The notes: generated by a model from the letters alone, not told the origin. A stretch of 5,768 nt of DNA from Campylobacteraceae bacterium (GCA_027031505.1 JALVQH010000128.1:1-5768); one strand, 5' to 3'; counted from the first letter of the stretch, positions 1 through 5,768 are shown. Made by a program: numbers and translations.

Positions 1-1083
<1,083 letters not shown>

Positions 1084-1106
1084 GAATTTCCTTTTGGGTT
1101 TATATG

Positions 1107-1129
1107 GGTACAGTGTAGTACAAGATACC
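1107..1129. promoter_or_regulatory. 23-nt dyad upstream of sufB, candidate operator
   Basis: The plus strand reads ggta-cag-tgta-g-taca-aga-tacc: two nested complementary arms (GGTA/TACC and TGTA/TACA) around a single central base, with mismatched 3-nt spacers. It lies 24-46 nt upstream of the sufB start codon, where the core promoter is expected. On the sufB strand a possible -10 (TACACT) falls inside it and a TATAAA lies just downstream. It does not look like the E. coli IscR type 1 site. A regulator binding site or a 5'-leader hairpin are both possible; the function is inferred from symmetry and position only. Confidence 0.45.
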
Positions 1130-1154
1130 TTAAAGCGGAGTGAAATTGTCCGGA

Positions 1155-1526
1155 TTAGAAAAGGACAATCTCTTTCATGGGGTAGTGCTTACGATTGTAT
1201 GTCCACAAGACCAAATGGTGTTGCCGTGCCGATGCAGCGATAAGATAGTCTTCCAGGGAAATGCCACTGTACGCTTTTCGAAAACGATTGGCATACTCTC
1301 CGGCTATCCTTCCTGTTTCTGTATCGATCTGTAGCGGCTGAAAATAGGAGAAGAGTGCCTCGATTTGATCCAGCTCCCCTGGGCGAATACCTGCAAATAT
1401 CTCAGCTGAGACAATGGGAGAAAGATACAACATTCGGTCTCTAACTTCATCCAAACGTTTCAACGTCTCCTCTTTTTTCTTGAGGATATTGATAACCACA
1501 TCACTATCAAGAAGCAAATCAGCCAT
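1155..1526 (-). CDS. vapC: VapC-like PIN-domain ribonuclease toxin
   Basis: A 123-aa PIN-domain protein, the usual size for a VapC toxin, which is a metal-dependent endoribonuclease of the cytoplasm held inactive by its partner antitoxin. Start taken as the ATG at 1524-1526 ([13 protein letters not shown]); an in-frame ATG 10 codons upstream (1556) would bury the start deeper in the antitoxin gene and puts ten atypical residues before the PIN fold. Visible PIN acids: D7 (LLLDSD), E42 ([11 protein letters not shown]), D93 ([12 protein letters not shown]). The last position is in WTYNRKHYP, where N111 stands at the fourth site, as is common in this family. The gene overlaps the antitoxin stop by 8 nt and has only a weak ribosome site, so translation is probably coupled. 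Base composition is AT-richer than in the flanking genes, suggesting transfer. RNA target unknown. Confidence 0.9.
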   Translation of the reverse strand: MADLLLDSDVVINILKKKEETLKRLDEVRDRMLYLSPIVSAEIFAGIRPGELDQIEALFSYFQPLQIDTETGRIAGEYANRFRKAYSGISLEDYLIAASARQHHLVLWTYNRKHYPMKEIVLF

Positions 1527-1764
1527 GAAGTATACGACTCTTTGATCGGAGATCATTCACGTATGTATCCGCATCAATGTCGGAGAAACTCTCAAGTGGT
1601 TGCATGTGGCTCACGAAATCTTTCAGGTTGTTGTGTCTCTTTTTTTGGAGGTCCGTGCGCAATACCCGTCGAATATATTCAGAAGCAGAAACATTCAATT
1701 GCGTAGCTACCCGTTTGATCTCCGAAAGAAGATCAGGTTCGAGATAAATCTGTGTTCGTTGCAT
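1519..1764 (-). CDS. vapB: VapB-like ribbon-helix-helix antitoxin
   Basis: An 81-aa protein whose N-terminal 40 residues (MQRTQIYLEPDLLSEIKRVA, then QLNVSASEYIRRVL) have the CopG/Arc ribbon-helix-helix pattern: a short basic strand, an amphipathic helix, and an S-ASEYIRR second helix. Such domains dimerise to bind operator DNA. The C-terminal half is charged and low in hydrophobic core (DADTYVNDLRSKSR), as expected for a flexible toxin-binding tail. The ATG at 1762-1764 has AAGG 7 nt upstream. It overlaps the downstream PIN toxin gene by 8 nt (the ATG of one and TGA of the other share GCTGA context), a classic type II toxin-antitoxin arrangement. Autoregulation is likely, because a direct repeat covers its -10 box. 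The symbol follows from the pairing with a PIN toxin; RHH antitoxins of PIN toxins are also named by other schemes. Confidence 0.88.
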   Translation of the reverse strand: MQRTQIYLEPDLLSEIKRVATQLNVSASEYIRRVLRTDLQKKRHNNLKDFVSHMQPLESFSDIDADTYVNDLRSKSRILHG

Positions 1765-1785
1765 GATGTTGCCTTAATCTTGAAA

Positions 1786-1807
1786 TATACACCACTATTA
1801 TACACCA
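1786..1807. repeat. Direct repeat over the vapB -10, candidate antitoxin operator
   Basis: The 9-mer TGGTGTATA (vapB strand) occurs twice, exactly, at 1799-1807 and 1786-1794 with 4 nt between them, so the period is 13 nt. The upstream copy contributes the first bases of the TATAAT box; the downstream copy lies where transcription would start. Ribbon-helix-helix antitoxins commonly bind paired short sites over their own promoter, so this is a plausible operator for the VapB/VapBC complex. The repeat is seen directly; the binding is inferred. Confidence 0.55.
1797..1802 (-). promoter_or_regulatory. -10 box of the vapBC promoter
   Basis: A perfect TATAAT on the minus strand, 32 nt upstream of the vapB ATG, in the 49-nt gap between vapB and the chorismate mutase stop codon. 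No good -35 hexamer is visible at 16-18 nt (the best is an A-rich AAGAAC). The upstream part of the promoter would lie in the 3' end of the chorismate mutase gene, so vapBC can be transcribed on its own. Confidence 0.6.
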
Positions 1808-1813
1808 GCTTGG

Positions 1814-2113
1814 TTAATAGTTCTTCGCGTTCTTAAACTCCGCCACTTCGCTGTCCACCATCGCATCGATCATCCGCAGGTAGAGGTCGTTGATAAGATT
1901 GGGAGAGAGGTCGAGTTCGATCGCTTTAGCGCGGACGCGGTTGATCACGTCATCGATCCGGTCTTCGGCCTTGATCTCGTCGATACTGTTCTTGAAATGC
2001 GCAAGTTGTTTGACGTAGGCATTGCGTGCGGCTACAAGAGTGACGATCTGCTCATCAAGCCGGTCGATCTCGGTGCGAGCTTCGTCGAGGGAGGTGCATT
2101 TTTTGATATCCAT
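1814..2113 (-). CDS. Chorismate mutase, AroQ/PchB-like fold
   Basis: A 99-aa all-helical AroQ-class protein. Chorismate mutase converts chorismate to prephenate (Phe/Tyr synthesis); the related PchB instead cleaves isochorismate to salicylate and pyruvate. Active-site candidates are R13 (EARTEID), R30 (AARNAYV), K41 (AHFKNS) and R52 (EDRID), matching E. coli CM R11, R28, K39 and R51. At the E. coli Glu52 position there is Ile53, more like PchB, and the Gln88 position (Gln90 in PchB) is Glu89. The ATG at 2111-2113 is chosen because AAGGGG lies 7 nt upstream and a TATAAT promoter sits between it and an upstream in-frame ATG (2209), which would add 32 non-family residues. No salicylate or siderophore genes are visible, so a housekeeping mutase is more likely than a PchB role. 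The fold assignment is firm, the exact reaction less so. Confidence 0.88.
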   Translation of the reverse strand: MDIKKCTSLDEARTEIDRLDEQIVTLVAARNAYVKQLAHFKNSIDEIKAEDRIDDVINRVRAKAIELDLSPNLINDLYLRMIDAMVDSEVAEFKNAKNY

Positions 2114-2143
2114 GGTTCTTCCCCTTTGTGTTTTGCTGAAGTT

Positions 2144-2172
2144 ATTATACTCCATTCCCCTAAAAGTGCCAC
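2144..2172 (-). promoter_or_regulatory. Sigma-70-type promoter of the chorismate mutase gene
   Basis: On the minus strand a perfect TATAAT (2144-2149) is preceded at 17 nt by GTGGCA (2167-2172), 4 of 6 matches to TTGACA. The -10 lies 30 nt upstream of the ATG, giving a short leader that holds the AAGGGG ribosome site. This supports the 99-aa start over the longer reading frame, which would begin upstream of the promoter. Confidence 0.65.
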
Positions 2173-2305
2173 TCAACAACCGATCCGAAAGCCCTTTGCG
2201 ATTCCCCACACCTCTATTCTACATCTCGGCAGTTTATGCAGCAGAAATGCTGTCGCCAGAGCACTGACTGATGTCATAAAGTCGCATCCGTTGTGCTGCC
2301 GCATG

Positions 2306-2323
2306 ATACCCCGATGGGGGCAT
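2306..2323 (-). other. GC-rich hairpin directly after the small ORF
   Basis: The minus-strand transcript would form ATGCCCC-CATC-GGGGTAT: a 7-bp stem (four C-G pairs, one G.U, two A-U) with a 4-nt loop, beginning 1 nt after the TGA of the small ORF. On the plus strand the G.U pair becomes an A-C mismatch, so it fits better as structure in the arginine kinase/small-ORF transcript. No U-run follows, so it is not a standard intrinsic terminator; it could protect the 3' end or be chance. Confidence 0.4.
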
Positions 2324-2324
2324 C

Positions 2325-2477
2325 TCACTTGTTTTTGGTGTCCTGTATATCAAAACCGCAATCCTTGACTGCGACCATGAGAAAATCCCGCATCGATCCG
2401 CTGACAATCGCCGGGCGATAGCCTGCATCCACCGGAGACTCCAGGACGACAAGCAGAGGCGCAGATATCTTCATCAT
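2325..2477 (-). CDS. Small ORF of unknown function behind the arginine kinase gene (50 aa, perhaps a truncated gene)
   Basis: Starts with two consecutive ATGs (2475-2477 and 2472-2474), 6 nt after the arginine kinase TGA, so it could be translated by reinitiation; no clear ribosome site of its own is seen. The product reads MMKISAPLLVVLESPVDAGY, then RPAIVSGSMRDFLMVAVKDC, then GFDIQDTKNK. I do not recognise it firmly. The spacing of LVV-ESP-RP-V-GS-DFL-GFDI faintly recalls the N-terminus of family-4 or phage-type uracil-DNA glycosylases (V-GEAPG-GRPFVG-G-LL-GI), but the catalytic GEAPG motif is not kept and about three quarters of such a protein would be missing. No signal peptide or membrane segment is evident. 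It could be a pseudogene stub, a small functional protein, or chance. A 72-aa ORF in another frame (2234-2452) overlaps and looks less protein-like. Confidence 0.4.
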   Translation of the reverse strand: MMKISAPLLVVLESPVDAGYRPAIVSGSMRDFLMVAVKDCGFDIQDTKNK

Positions 2478-2483
2478 GAACGC

Positions 2484-3515
2484 TCATCGCAAATGCTTCT
2501 CTTCGGCAATCAGCTCGACGACACCCTCCACCATCTCCTGCGCCGCTTCAACCTCCGTCACCCCGAGACGGCGACGGTTGCTGATGTCGTACACACCCCC
2601 CACACTTTCGGAGTGCTCACCGTGAATCCCACGGATCTGGAGATGGTGTTTCGCACAGATTGCTTCGAAACGTTCATAATCTTCGGCCAGTTTGGGCAGT
2701 GCAATGTGGACGCTGGCACGCATGGCCGTTCCGAGATTGGTCGGGCAACTGGTCAGATACCCCAGATGGGCACTGCGGGCAAACGGTACCCGGGATTCGA
2801 TCGCCCGAACCGCCCGAACCAATCGGCGGAAAACCGCGGCGATGTCCCCACCCGGCTGCATCGATATGATCCGCATCTGATCCTCTTCGTTCACCCAGAC
2901 GAGGAAGGTTTTGTCGTGATTGTGGTAGAGGCCGCGCCCGGAAGGCCAGTCGCGGTTGAGCCCGGCCGATTCGAGGAATCGATCCCCTTCTTTGAACAGA
3001 AAATGATCCTCGATCAACGCCCGCTGCGTCTCGGGAGACATCCCGGTGAGGGGATAGTATCTCCCGGCCAGATCATCCGTGAGTGTCTCCAGCCCGGCGG
3101 CGACCCGGGTCTCTATCTCATCACGCTGTTCTCGGGTGATAGCCGGTCCGAGTGGAAAACCGGCTACATTGCGCCCGACACGGATGCGTGTTGAGAGGAT
3201 AAACTCCCCTTCCGGATCGGGATTGGGGGCATTCAGTCTGCCCGGGTCGAGATCGCTCCGGTGCGTGTCGCTCGGATGAAACCCATGATAGGCTTCGATG
3301 ATCGGATCAAACAGCGCCGCATAGAGGATATACGACTCCCCGTCCCCGGCATACACCCCGATGCTGCTGTCCGGGTTTTCAACCCCGGAGCGGATCGCCT
3401 GCTCGAGAGTAAAGCCATTGGAGGTCTGCACACCTCTGAGGGCATCAAACACCTCCGGAGTCAAGAAACGACACAGCATCGATCGGCAGTCAGCAGGAAA
3501 GGTGGGATAATCCAT
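2484..3515 (-). CDS. Arginine kinase (ATP:guanidino phosphotransferase, phosphagen kinase type)
   Basis: A cytoplasmic enzyme reversibly moving phosphate from ATP to arginine, giving phosphoarginine as an energy buffer. The 343-aa protein matches the animal arginine kinase plan (Limulus about 357 aa): an N-terminal guanidino-specificity loop in SGVENPDSSIGVYAGD (D49, S50-G53, Y55), then STRIRVGRN (R110, R112), YYPLTGMS, DHFLFKEGDRF (R179), the NEED motif with catalytic E211, R215, CPTNLGT with C257, R266, R295, and GEHSE with E300 followed by YDISNRRRLG. With a constant offset these match Limulus E225, C271, E314 and the five catalytic arginines, so it should be active. It has the N-terminal helical domain that bacterial McsB protein-arginine kinases lack. 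The ATG at 3513-3515 has AGAAGG 7 nt upstream. Arginine is the likely substrate from the short specificity loop and GEH glutamate; other guanidines are possible. Confidence 0.95.
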   Translation of the reverse strand: MDYPTFPADCRSMLCRFLTPEVFDALRGVQTSNGFTLEQAIRSGVENPDSSIGVYAGDGESYILYAALFDPIIEAYHGFHPSDTHRSDLDPGRLNAPNPDPEGEFILSTRIRVGRNVAGFPLGPAITREQRDEIETRVAAGLETLTDDLAGRYYPLTGMSPETQRALIEDHFLFKEGDRFLESAGLNRDWPSGRGLYHNHDKTFLVWVNEEDQMRIISMQPGGDIAAVFRRLVRAVRAIESRVPFARSAHLGYLTSCPTNLGTAMRASVHIALPKLAEDYERFEAICAKHHLQIRGIHGEHSESVGGVYDISNRRRLGVTEVEAAQEMVEGVVELIAEEKHLR

Positions 3516-3546
3516 ACAAAAACCTTCTGGAAAAAAGAGTACCGTC

Positions 3547-3555
3547 AGTATAGCA
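3547..3555 (-). promoter_or_regulatory. Extended -10 promoter element of the arginine kinase gene
   Basis: On the minus strand TGC-TATACT lies in the 68-nt gap between the uma2 stop and the arginine kinase start, 31 nt before the ATG. The TG dinucleotide one base ahead of TATACT is an extended -10, which can compensate for the weak -35 (only TTGCAT at an over-long 19-nt spacing). It suggests the kinase is transcribed apart from uma2, though read-through is possible because no terminator is visible. Confidence 0.5.
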
Positions 3556-3583
3556 CAACTTCACGCAGCACATGCAAACCCGA

Positions 3584-4135
3584 TCAACTCCGATACCGTT
3601 TAAACACCTCCGAAAAATCAACTTCAACTCTGCAGGCGGTCTCTTCAAACAAATAAGTCTCCAGCGCAAACACACCTTCTTTATCGTATGTTTTGCCGTC
3701 AAGGCGATAAATTTTGGCAATCAAATCCTTGGGATAGACCAGTACATAATAGGTGACTTTTTCGGCTTCGTAGAGGGAGAATTTGATCTTTTCATCCCGG
3801 GAGGCGGTCGAGGGACTGATCACTTCGACGATGATCTCAGGAGCTTTGGTGAGATAGGCTTCGTGGGTCTCACCGCAAGTGAGCACAACATCAGGGCGGA
3901 GCACCGTATCGTCACTCAGTTTGTAATCGACTTCGCCGAGGACTTCGCACTCGGGGCAGCCATCGATCCCGAGTCTGAGACGATGCGCTATCTCGTATGC
4001 CAGTTTTTGATGCGTACGCATCGGTGCAGGAGCCATCGCATACGCGATCCCATCGATCAATTCCCAATCCCCTTCCCACTGAGCATAATCCTCATACGTA
4101 TAGGAAGGCAAATCCTCGATCCGCAAAGCACCCAT
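3584..4135 (-). CDS. Uma2-family (DUF820) PD-(D/E)xK nuclease-like protein
   Basis: A 183-aa protein of the Uma2/DUF820 family, which has a restriction-endonuclease-like fold; members are common in cyanobacteria and scattered elsewhere, and their biological role is not settled. Numbering from the ATG at 4135: WELIDGIAYAMAPAP with the typical first-strand E and G, H42 in the following helix, RPD (D82) in VLRPDVVLTC, then PEIIVEVISPST (E100, E104) and R113-K118 before the last core strand VTYYVLVYP. The D-E-K spacing fits a PD-(D/E)xK active site. The ATG is preferred to the adjacent GTG at 4138 because AAGGAG lies 5 nt before the ATG and only 2 nt before the GTG. It is a lone gene with its own promoter and divergent from metG; no partner methylase or transposase genes are visible. 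Confidence 0.9.
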   Translation of the reverse strand: MGALRIEDLPSYTYEDYAQWEGDWELIDGIAYAMAPAPMRTHQKLAYEIAHRLRLGIDGCPECEVLGEVDYKLSDDTVLRPDVVLTCGETHEAYLTKAPEIIVEVISPSTASRDEKIKFSLYEAEKVTYYVLVYPKDLIAKIYRLDGKTYDKEGVFALETYLFEETACRVEVDFSEVFKRYRS

Positions 4136-4156
4136 CACTGCTCCTTGTAATTTTTG

Positions 4157-4168
4157 GTTATTATAACA
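4157..4168 (-). promoter_or_regulatory. Extended -10 promoter of uma2, inside an 11-nt palindrome
   Basis: On the minus strand TGT-TATAAT (4160-4168) gives a perfect -10 with an extended TG, 25 nt upstream of the uma2 ATG. A clear -35 is not seen. The -10 is embedded in the perfect dyad GTTAT-T-ATAAC (4157-4167), which might be a regulator site or simply a by-product of the AT-rich box. Confidence 0.55.
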
Positions 4169-4188
4169 TAAAATTTAACCGTAAAAGT

Positions 4189-4216
4189 CTACCCGCTACC
4201 CGCTACTCTCTACCCC
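4189..4216. repeat. Four imperfect 7-nt tandem units (CTACCCG-type)
   Basis: The plus strand reads CTACCCG, CTACCCG, CTACTCT, CTACCCC, two exact and two variant heptamers in register, between the divergent uma2 and metG promoters. It lies upstream of both likely start sites. Function unknown: it may be a slippage-prone low-complexity tract or a spacing element. On the other strand it gives G-runs, but fewer than the four needed for a clear G-quadruplex. Confidence 0.7.
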
Positions 4217-4241
4217 CTCACAACTCACAGCAACCTTTCGC

Positions 4242-4247
4242 TAAAAT
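4242..4247 (+). promoter_or_regulatory. Probable -10 box of metG
   Basis: GCTAAAATA contains TAAAAT, a form frequent in Campylobacterota promoters, where a -35 box is often not conserved. None is visible here. It lies 67 nt upstream of the metG ATG, giving a leader of roughly 60 nt that ends with AAGGA (4303-4307), 7 nt before the start codon. Confidence 0.45.
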
Positions 4248-4314
4248 ACCTCACATTCAAAAGGGTCATTTCCCAATGCCCGATACCTGAACTCATGTGT
4301 TGAAGGATACCTCC

Positions 4315-5768
4315 ATGTCAGACACCCCCTGTAAAACCGCCTACATCACCACCCCCATCTATTATGTCAACGACATCCCCCACATCGGGCACGCTTACAC
4401 CACCGTCATCGCCGATACCCTCGCGATCTATTCGCGGATGGTGGGGCACGATACGTTTTTCCTCACCGGCACCGACGAGCACGGGCAAAAGATCGAGCAG
4501 GCCGCCAAAACCCGGGGCAAAAGCACCCGGGAGTATGCCGACGAAATCTCCGGACGCTTCCGGGCGCTGTGGGACGCATTCGGCATCACCTATGATAAAT
4601 TTATCCGCACCACCGATGCCGAACACAAAGCCGGTGTGCAGGTGGCATTTCAGAAAATGGTCGACAAAGGGGATATTTACAAAGATGTTTACAAAGGCAA
4701 CTATTGTATCTCGTGTGAAACCTTCTTCACCGAGACGCAGCTGGTCGACGGCGAATTCTGTCCCGAGTGCGGCAAGCCGACCCATGTCGTGGAGGAGGAG
4801 AGCTACTTTTTCCGTCTGAGCGACTATCAGGACAAACTCCTCTCATGGTACCGGGACAACCCCGAGTGTATCCTGCCCAGATCCAGGCGCAACGAAGTGA
4901 TCCGGTTTGTCGAGAACGGACTGGAGGATCTCTCGGTCACGCGCACCAGCTTTGACTGGGGAGTGAAGCTGCCCGAGAAAATGAACGACCCCAAACACGT
5001 CATGTACGTCTGGCTCGATGCGCTGATGAATTACCTCACTGCGCTGGGATACGGCACCGACGAGAAGCGGATGCACTATTGGCCGGCGCGCGTCCACCTC
5101 ATCGGCAAGGACATCCTCCGCTTTCACGCGATCTACTGGCCGGCGTTTTTGATGAGCCTCGATATGCCCCTGCCCAAACACATCGCCGCACACGGCTGGT
5201 GGACGCGCAACGGGGAGAAAATGTCCAAATCCAAGGGGAACGTCGTCAATCCCAAAGAGGTCGCCGATGCGTATGGATTGGAGAACTTCCGCTACTTCAT
5301 GCTCCGCGAAGTCCCTTTCGGCGGCGACGGGGACTTCAGCCAGCGAGCGCTGATCGACCGGATCAACTCCGATCTCGGGAACGATCTGGGTAATCTCCTC
5401 AACCGCCTCATCGGGATGAGCGGCAAATACTTCGACGGTCGGATCGAGAGCGACAAGGTACGCGACTACTATCCTGAAGAGATGGCGGAGGCCGAAGCGT
5501 CCCTCTCCCGGCTCGAACCGCTCCTTTTTGAGATGCAGCTCCACCGCTACCTCGAGGAGCTCTGGCGGCCGCTGGCGATCGCCAACAAAGCGATCGACCG
5601 CTACCAGCCCTGGAACCTCATGAAAGAAGGCAAAACCGACGAAGCGATGGCGCTCAACGGGCTGATTGCCAATCTCCTTGCCCGGGTGGCGATCATGCTT
5701 CACCCCGTCATGCCCAGAACCACCGATACCATCGCCACGGCACTGGGATTTGCCATCGATCAGAAGAG
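4315..5768 (+). CDS. metG: Methionyl-tRNA synthetase (N-terminal 484 codons, runs off right edge)
   Basis: A class I aminoacyl-tRNA synthetase that charges tRNA-Met with methionine in the cytoplasm. The frame opens at ATG 4315-4317, 7 nt after AAGGA, and stays open to the edge. Motifs: YITTPIYYVNDIPHIGHAY with the HIGH signature at residues 23-26; a single zinc knuckle C131-x2-C134 and C149-x2-C152 in the connective domain; MYVWLDALMNYLTALGYG; HLIGKDILRFHAIYWPAFLM; and KMSKSKGNVVNP at 302-306. The anticodon-binding helices begin around N356 (NDLGNLLNR) and include PW433, which may correspond to the anticodon-stacking Trp461 of E. coli. The four-Cys single-knuckle form and the sequence style resemble epsilonproteobacterial MetRS. 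A C-terminal tRNA-binding domain, if present, is outside the window. It is divergent from uma2; the long antisense ORF at 4843-5703 is a shadow. Confidence 0.97.
   Translation, partial: MSDTPCKTAYITTPIYYVNDIPHIGHAYTTVIADTLAIYSRMVGHDTFFLTGTDEHGQKIEQAAKTRGKSTREYADEISGRFRALWDAFGITYDKFIRTTDAEHKAGVQVAFQKMVDKGDIYKDVYKGNYCISCETFFTETQLVDGEFCPECGKPTHVVEEESYFFRLSDYQDKLLSWYRDNPECILPRSRRNEVIRFVENGLEDLSVTRTSFDWGVKLPEKMNDPKHVMYVWLDALMNYLTALGYGTDEKRMHYWPARVHLIGKDILRFHAIYWPAFLMSLDMPLPKHIAAHGWWTRNGEKMSKSKGNVVNPKEVADAYGLENFRYFMLREVPFGGDGDFSQRALIDRINSDLGNDLGNLLNRLIGMSGKYFDGRIESDKVRDYYPEEMAEAEASLSRLEPLLFEMQLHRYLEELWRPLAIANKAIDRYQPWNLMKEGKTDEAMALNGLIANLLARVAIMLHPVMPRTTDTIATALGFAIDQK

Larger units (their letters stand above)
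2114..2324. other. Non-coding stretch between the small ORF and the chorismate mutase gene
   Basis: These 211 nt hold the chorismate mutase promoter at the left and a GC-rich hairpin at the right. The middle (about 2175-2300) shows no convincing gene on either strand: overlapping ORFs start without ribosome sites and have no recognisable protein pattern. A short stem (CAGCA/TGCTG) is present but has no T-run. The stretch could be the decayed remainder of a longer gene that now ends at 2325. Confidence 0.5.

Noticed and set aside
1138..1154. Short CGGA/TCCG stem after the vapC stop as a terminator
   Set aside because: Only 4 bp with a 9-nt loop and no T-run.
1155..1556. Longer 133-aa version of the PIN toxin
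   Set aside because: The extra ten residues lie inside the antitoxin gene and precede the first PIN strand; the ATG at 1526 gives the usual 8-nt overlap and family length.
1814..2209. Longer 131-aa version of the chorismate mutase
   Set aside because: The added 32 residues do not resemble the family and the start lies upstream of the TATAAT promoter; the ATG at 2113 has a good ribosome site.
2234..2452. Minus-strand 72-aa ORF overlapping the small ORF
   Set aside because: Rich in Ser/Arg/Met with no ribosome site or family pattern; the frame starting at 2477 directly after the kinase stop is more plausible.
2493..3194. Plus-strand ORF of 233 codons
   Set aside because: Antisense shadow of the arginine kinase gene, which is unambiguous on the minus strand.
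2484..3515. McsB protein-arginine kinase as an alternative identity
   Set aside because: McsB lacks the N-terminal phosphagen-kinase domain; here that domain, the specificity loop and the GEH glutamate are all present, and no mcsA, ctsR or clpC is adjacent.
4276..4290. Four-codon leader peptide (MPDT) ahead of metG, with GGG/CCC stem
   Set aside because: Too short to judge; no Met codons beyond the start and no terminator/antiterminator structure, so an attenuator is not supported. No T-box-like features were seen.
4843..5703. Minus-strand ORF of 286 codons
   Set aside because: It lies wholly inside metG in the antisense direction. GC-rich codons in metG create long open antisense frames; the product is not family-like.

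Overview
The window looks like a chromosomal stretch from a fairly GC-rich member of the Campylobacterota (a Sulfurovum- or Nitratifractor-like sulfur/hydrogen chemolithotroph would fit). The clues are the MetRS sequence, which reads like the epsilonproteobacterial form through its whole catalytic domain, the SufB N-terminus, and the TAAAAT-type -10 ahead of metG. The organism assignment is inference from remembered family resemblance, not from a search.

Layout. Six genes and one small ORF lie on the minus strand, and one gene on the plus strand. Reading leftwards from the divergent promoter region at about 4136-4314: a Uma2-family (DUF820) PD-(D/E)xK protein (3584-4135); a complete, eukaryote-like arginine kinase (2484-3515) followed after 6 nt by a 50-codon ORF of unknown function (2325-2477); a 211-nt non-coding stretch; an AroQ/PchB-like chorismate mutase (1814-2113); a VapBC-type toxin-antitoxin pair (1155-1764) with overlapping genes and a repeat-bearing promoter; and sufB (1-1083), which runs off the left edge. 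On the plus strand metG starts at 4315 and runs off the right edge. The two edge genes are open at one end, so only N-terminal parts are visible (361 codons of SufB, 484 of MetRS).

How the genes relate. This is not one pathway. SufB (Fe-S cluster assembly), MetRS (translation) and chorismate mutase (aromatic metabolism) are core functions. The arginine kinase, Uma2 protein and VapBC are accessory. The VapBC segment is visibly AT-richer than its neighbours and has its own promoter, consistent with insertion between the sufB and chorismate mutase genes. Most genes seem to have their own promoter: TATAAT-like boxes precede vapB, the chorismate mutase, the arginine kinase and uma2.

The most notable items are: the arginine kinase, whose phosphagen-kinase active-site set looks intact and which is of a type rare in bacteria; the small ORF coupled to it, which faintly resembles the start of a family-4/phage-type uracil-DNA glycosylase; a 23-nt dyad upstream of sufB; and a 13-nt-period direct repeat over the vapB -10 box. 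I see no complete new multi-gene defence or mobile system.
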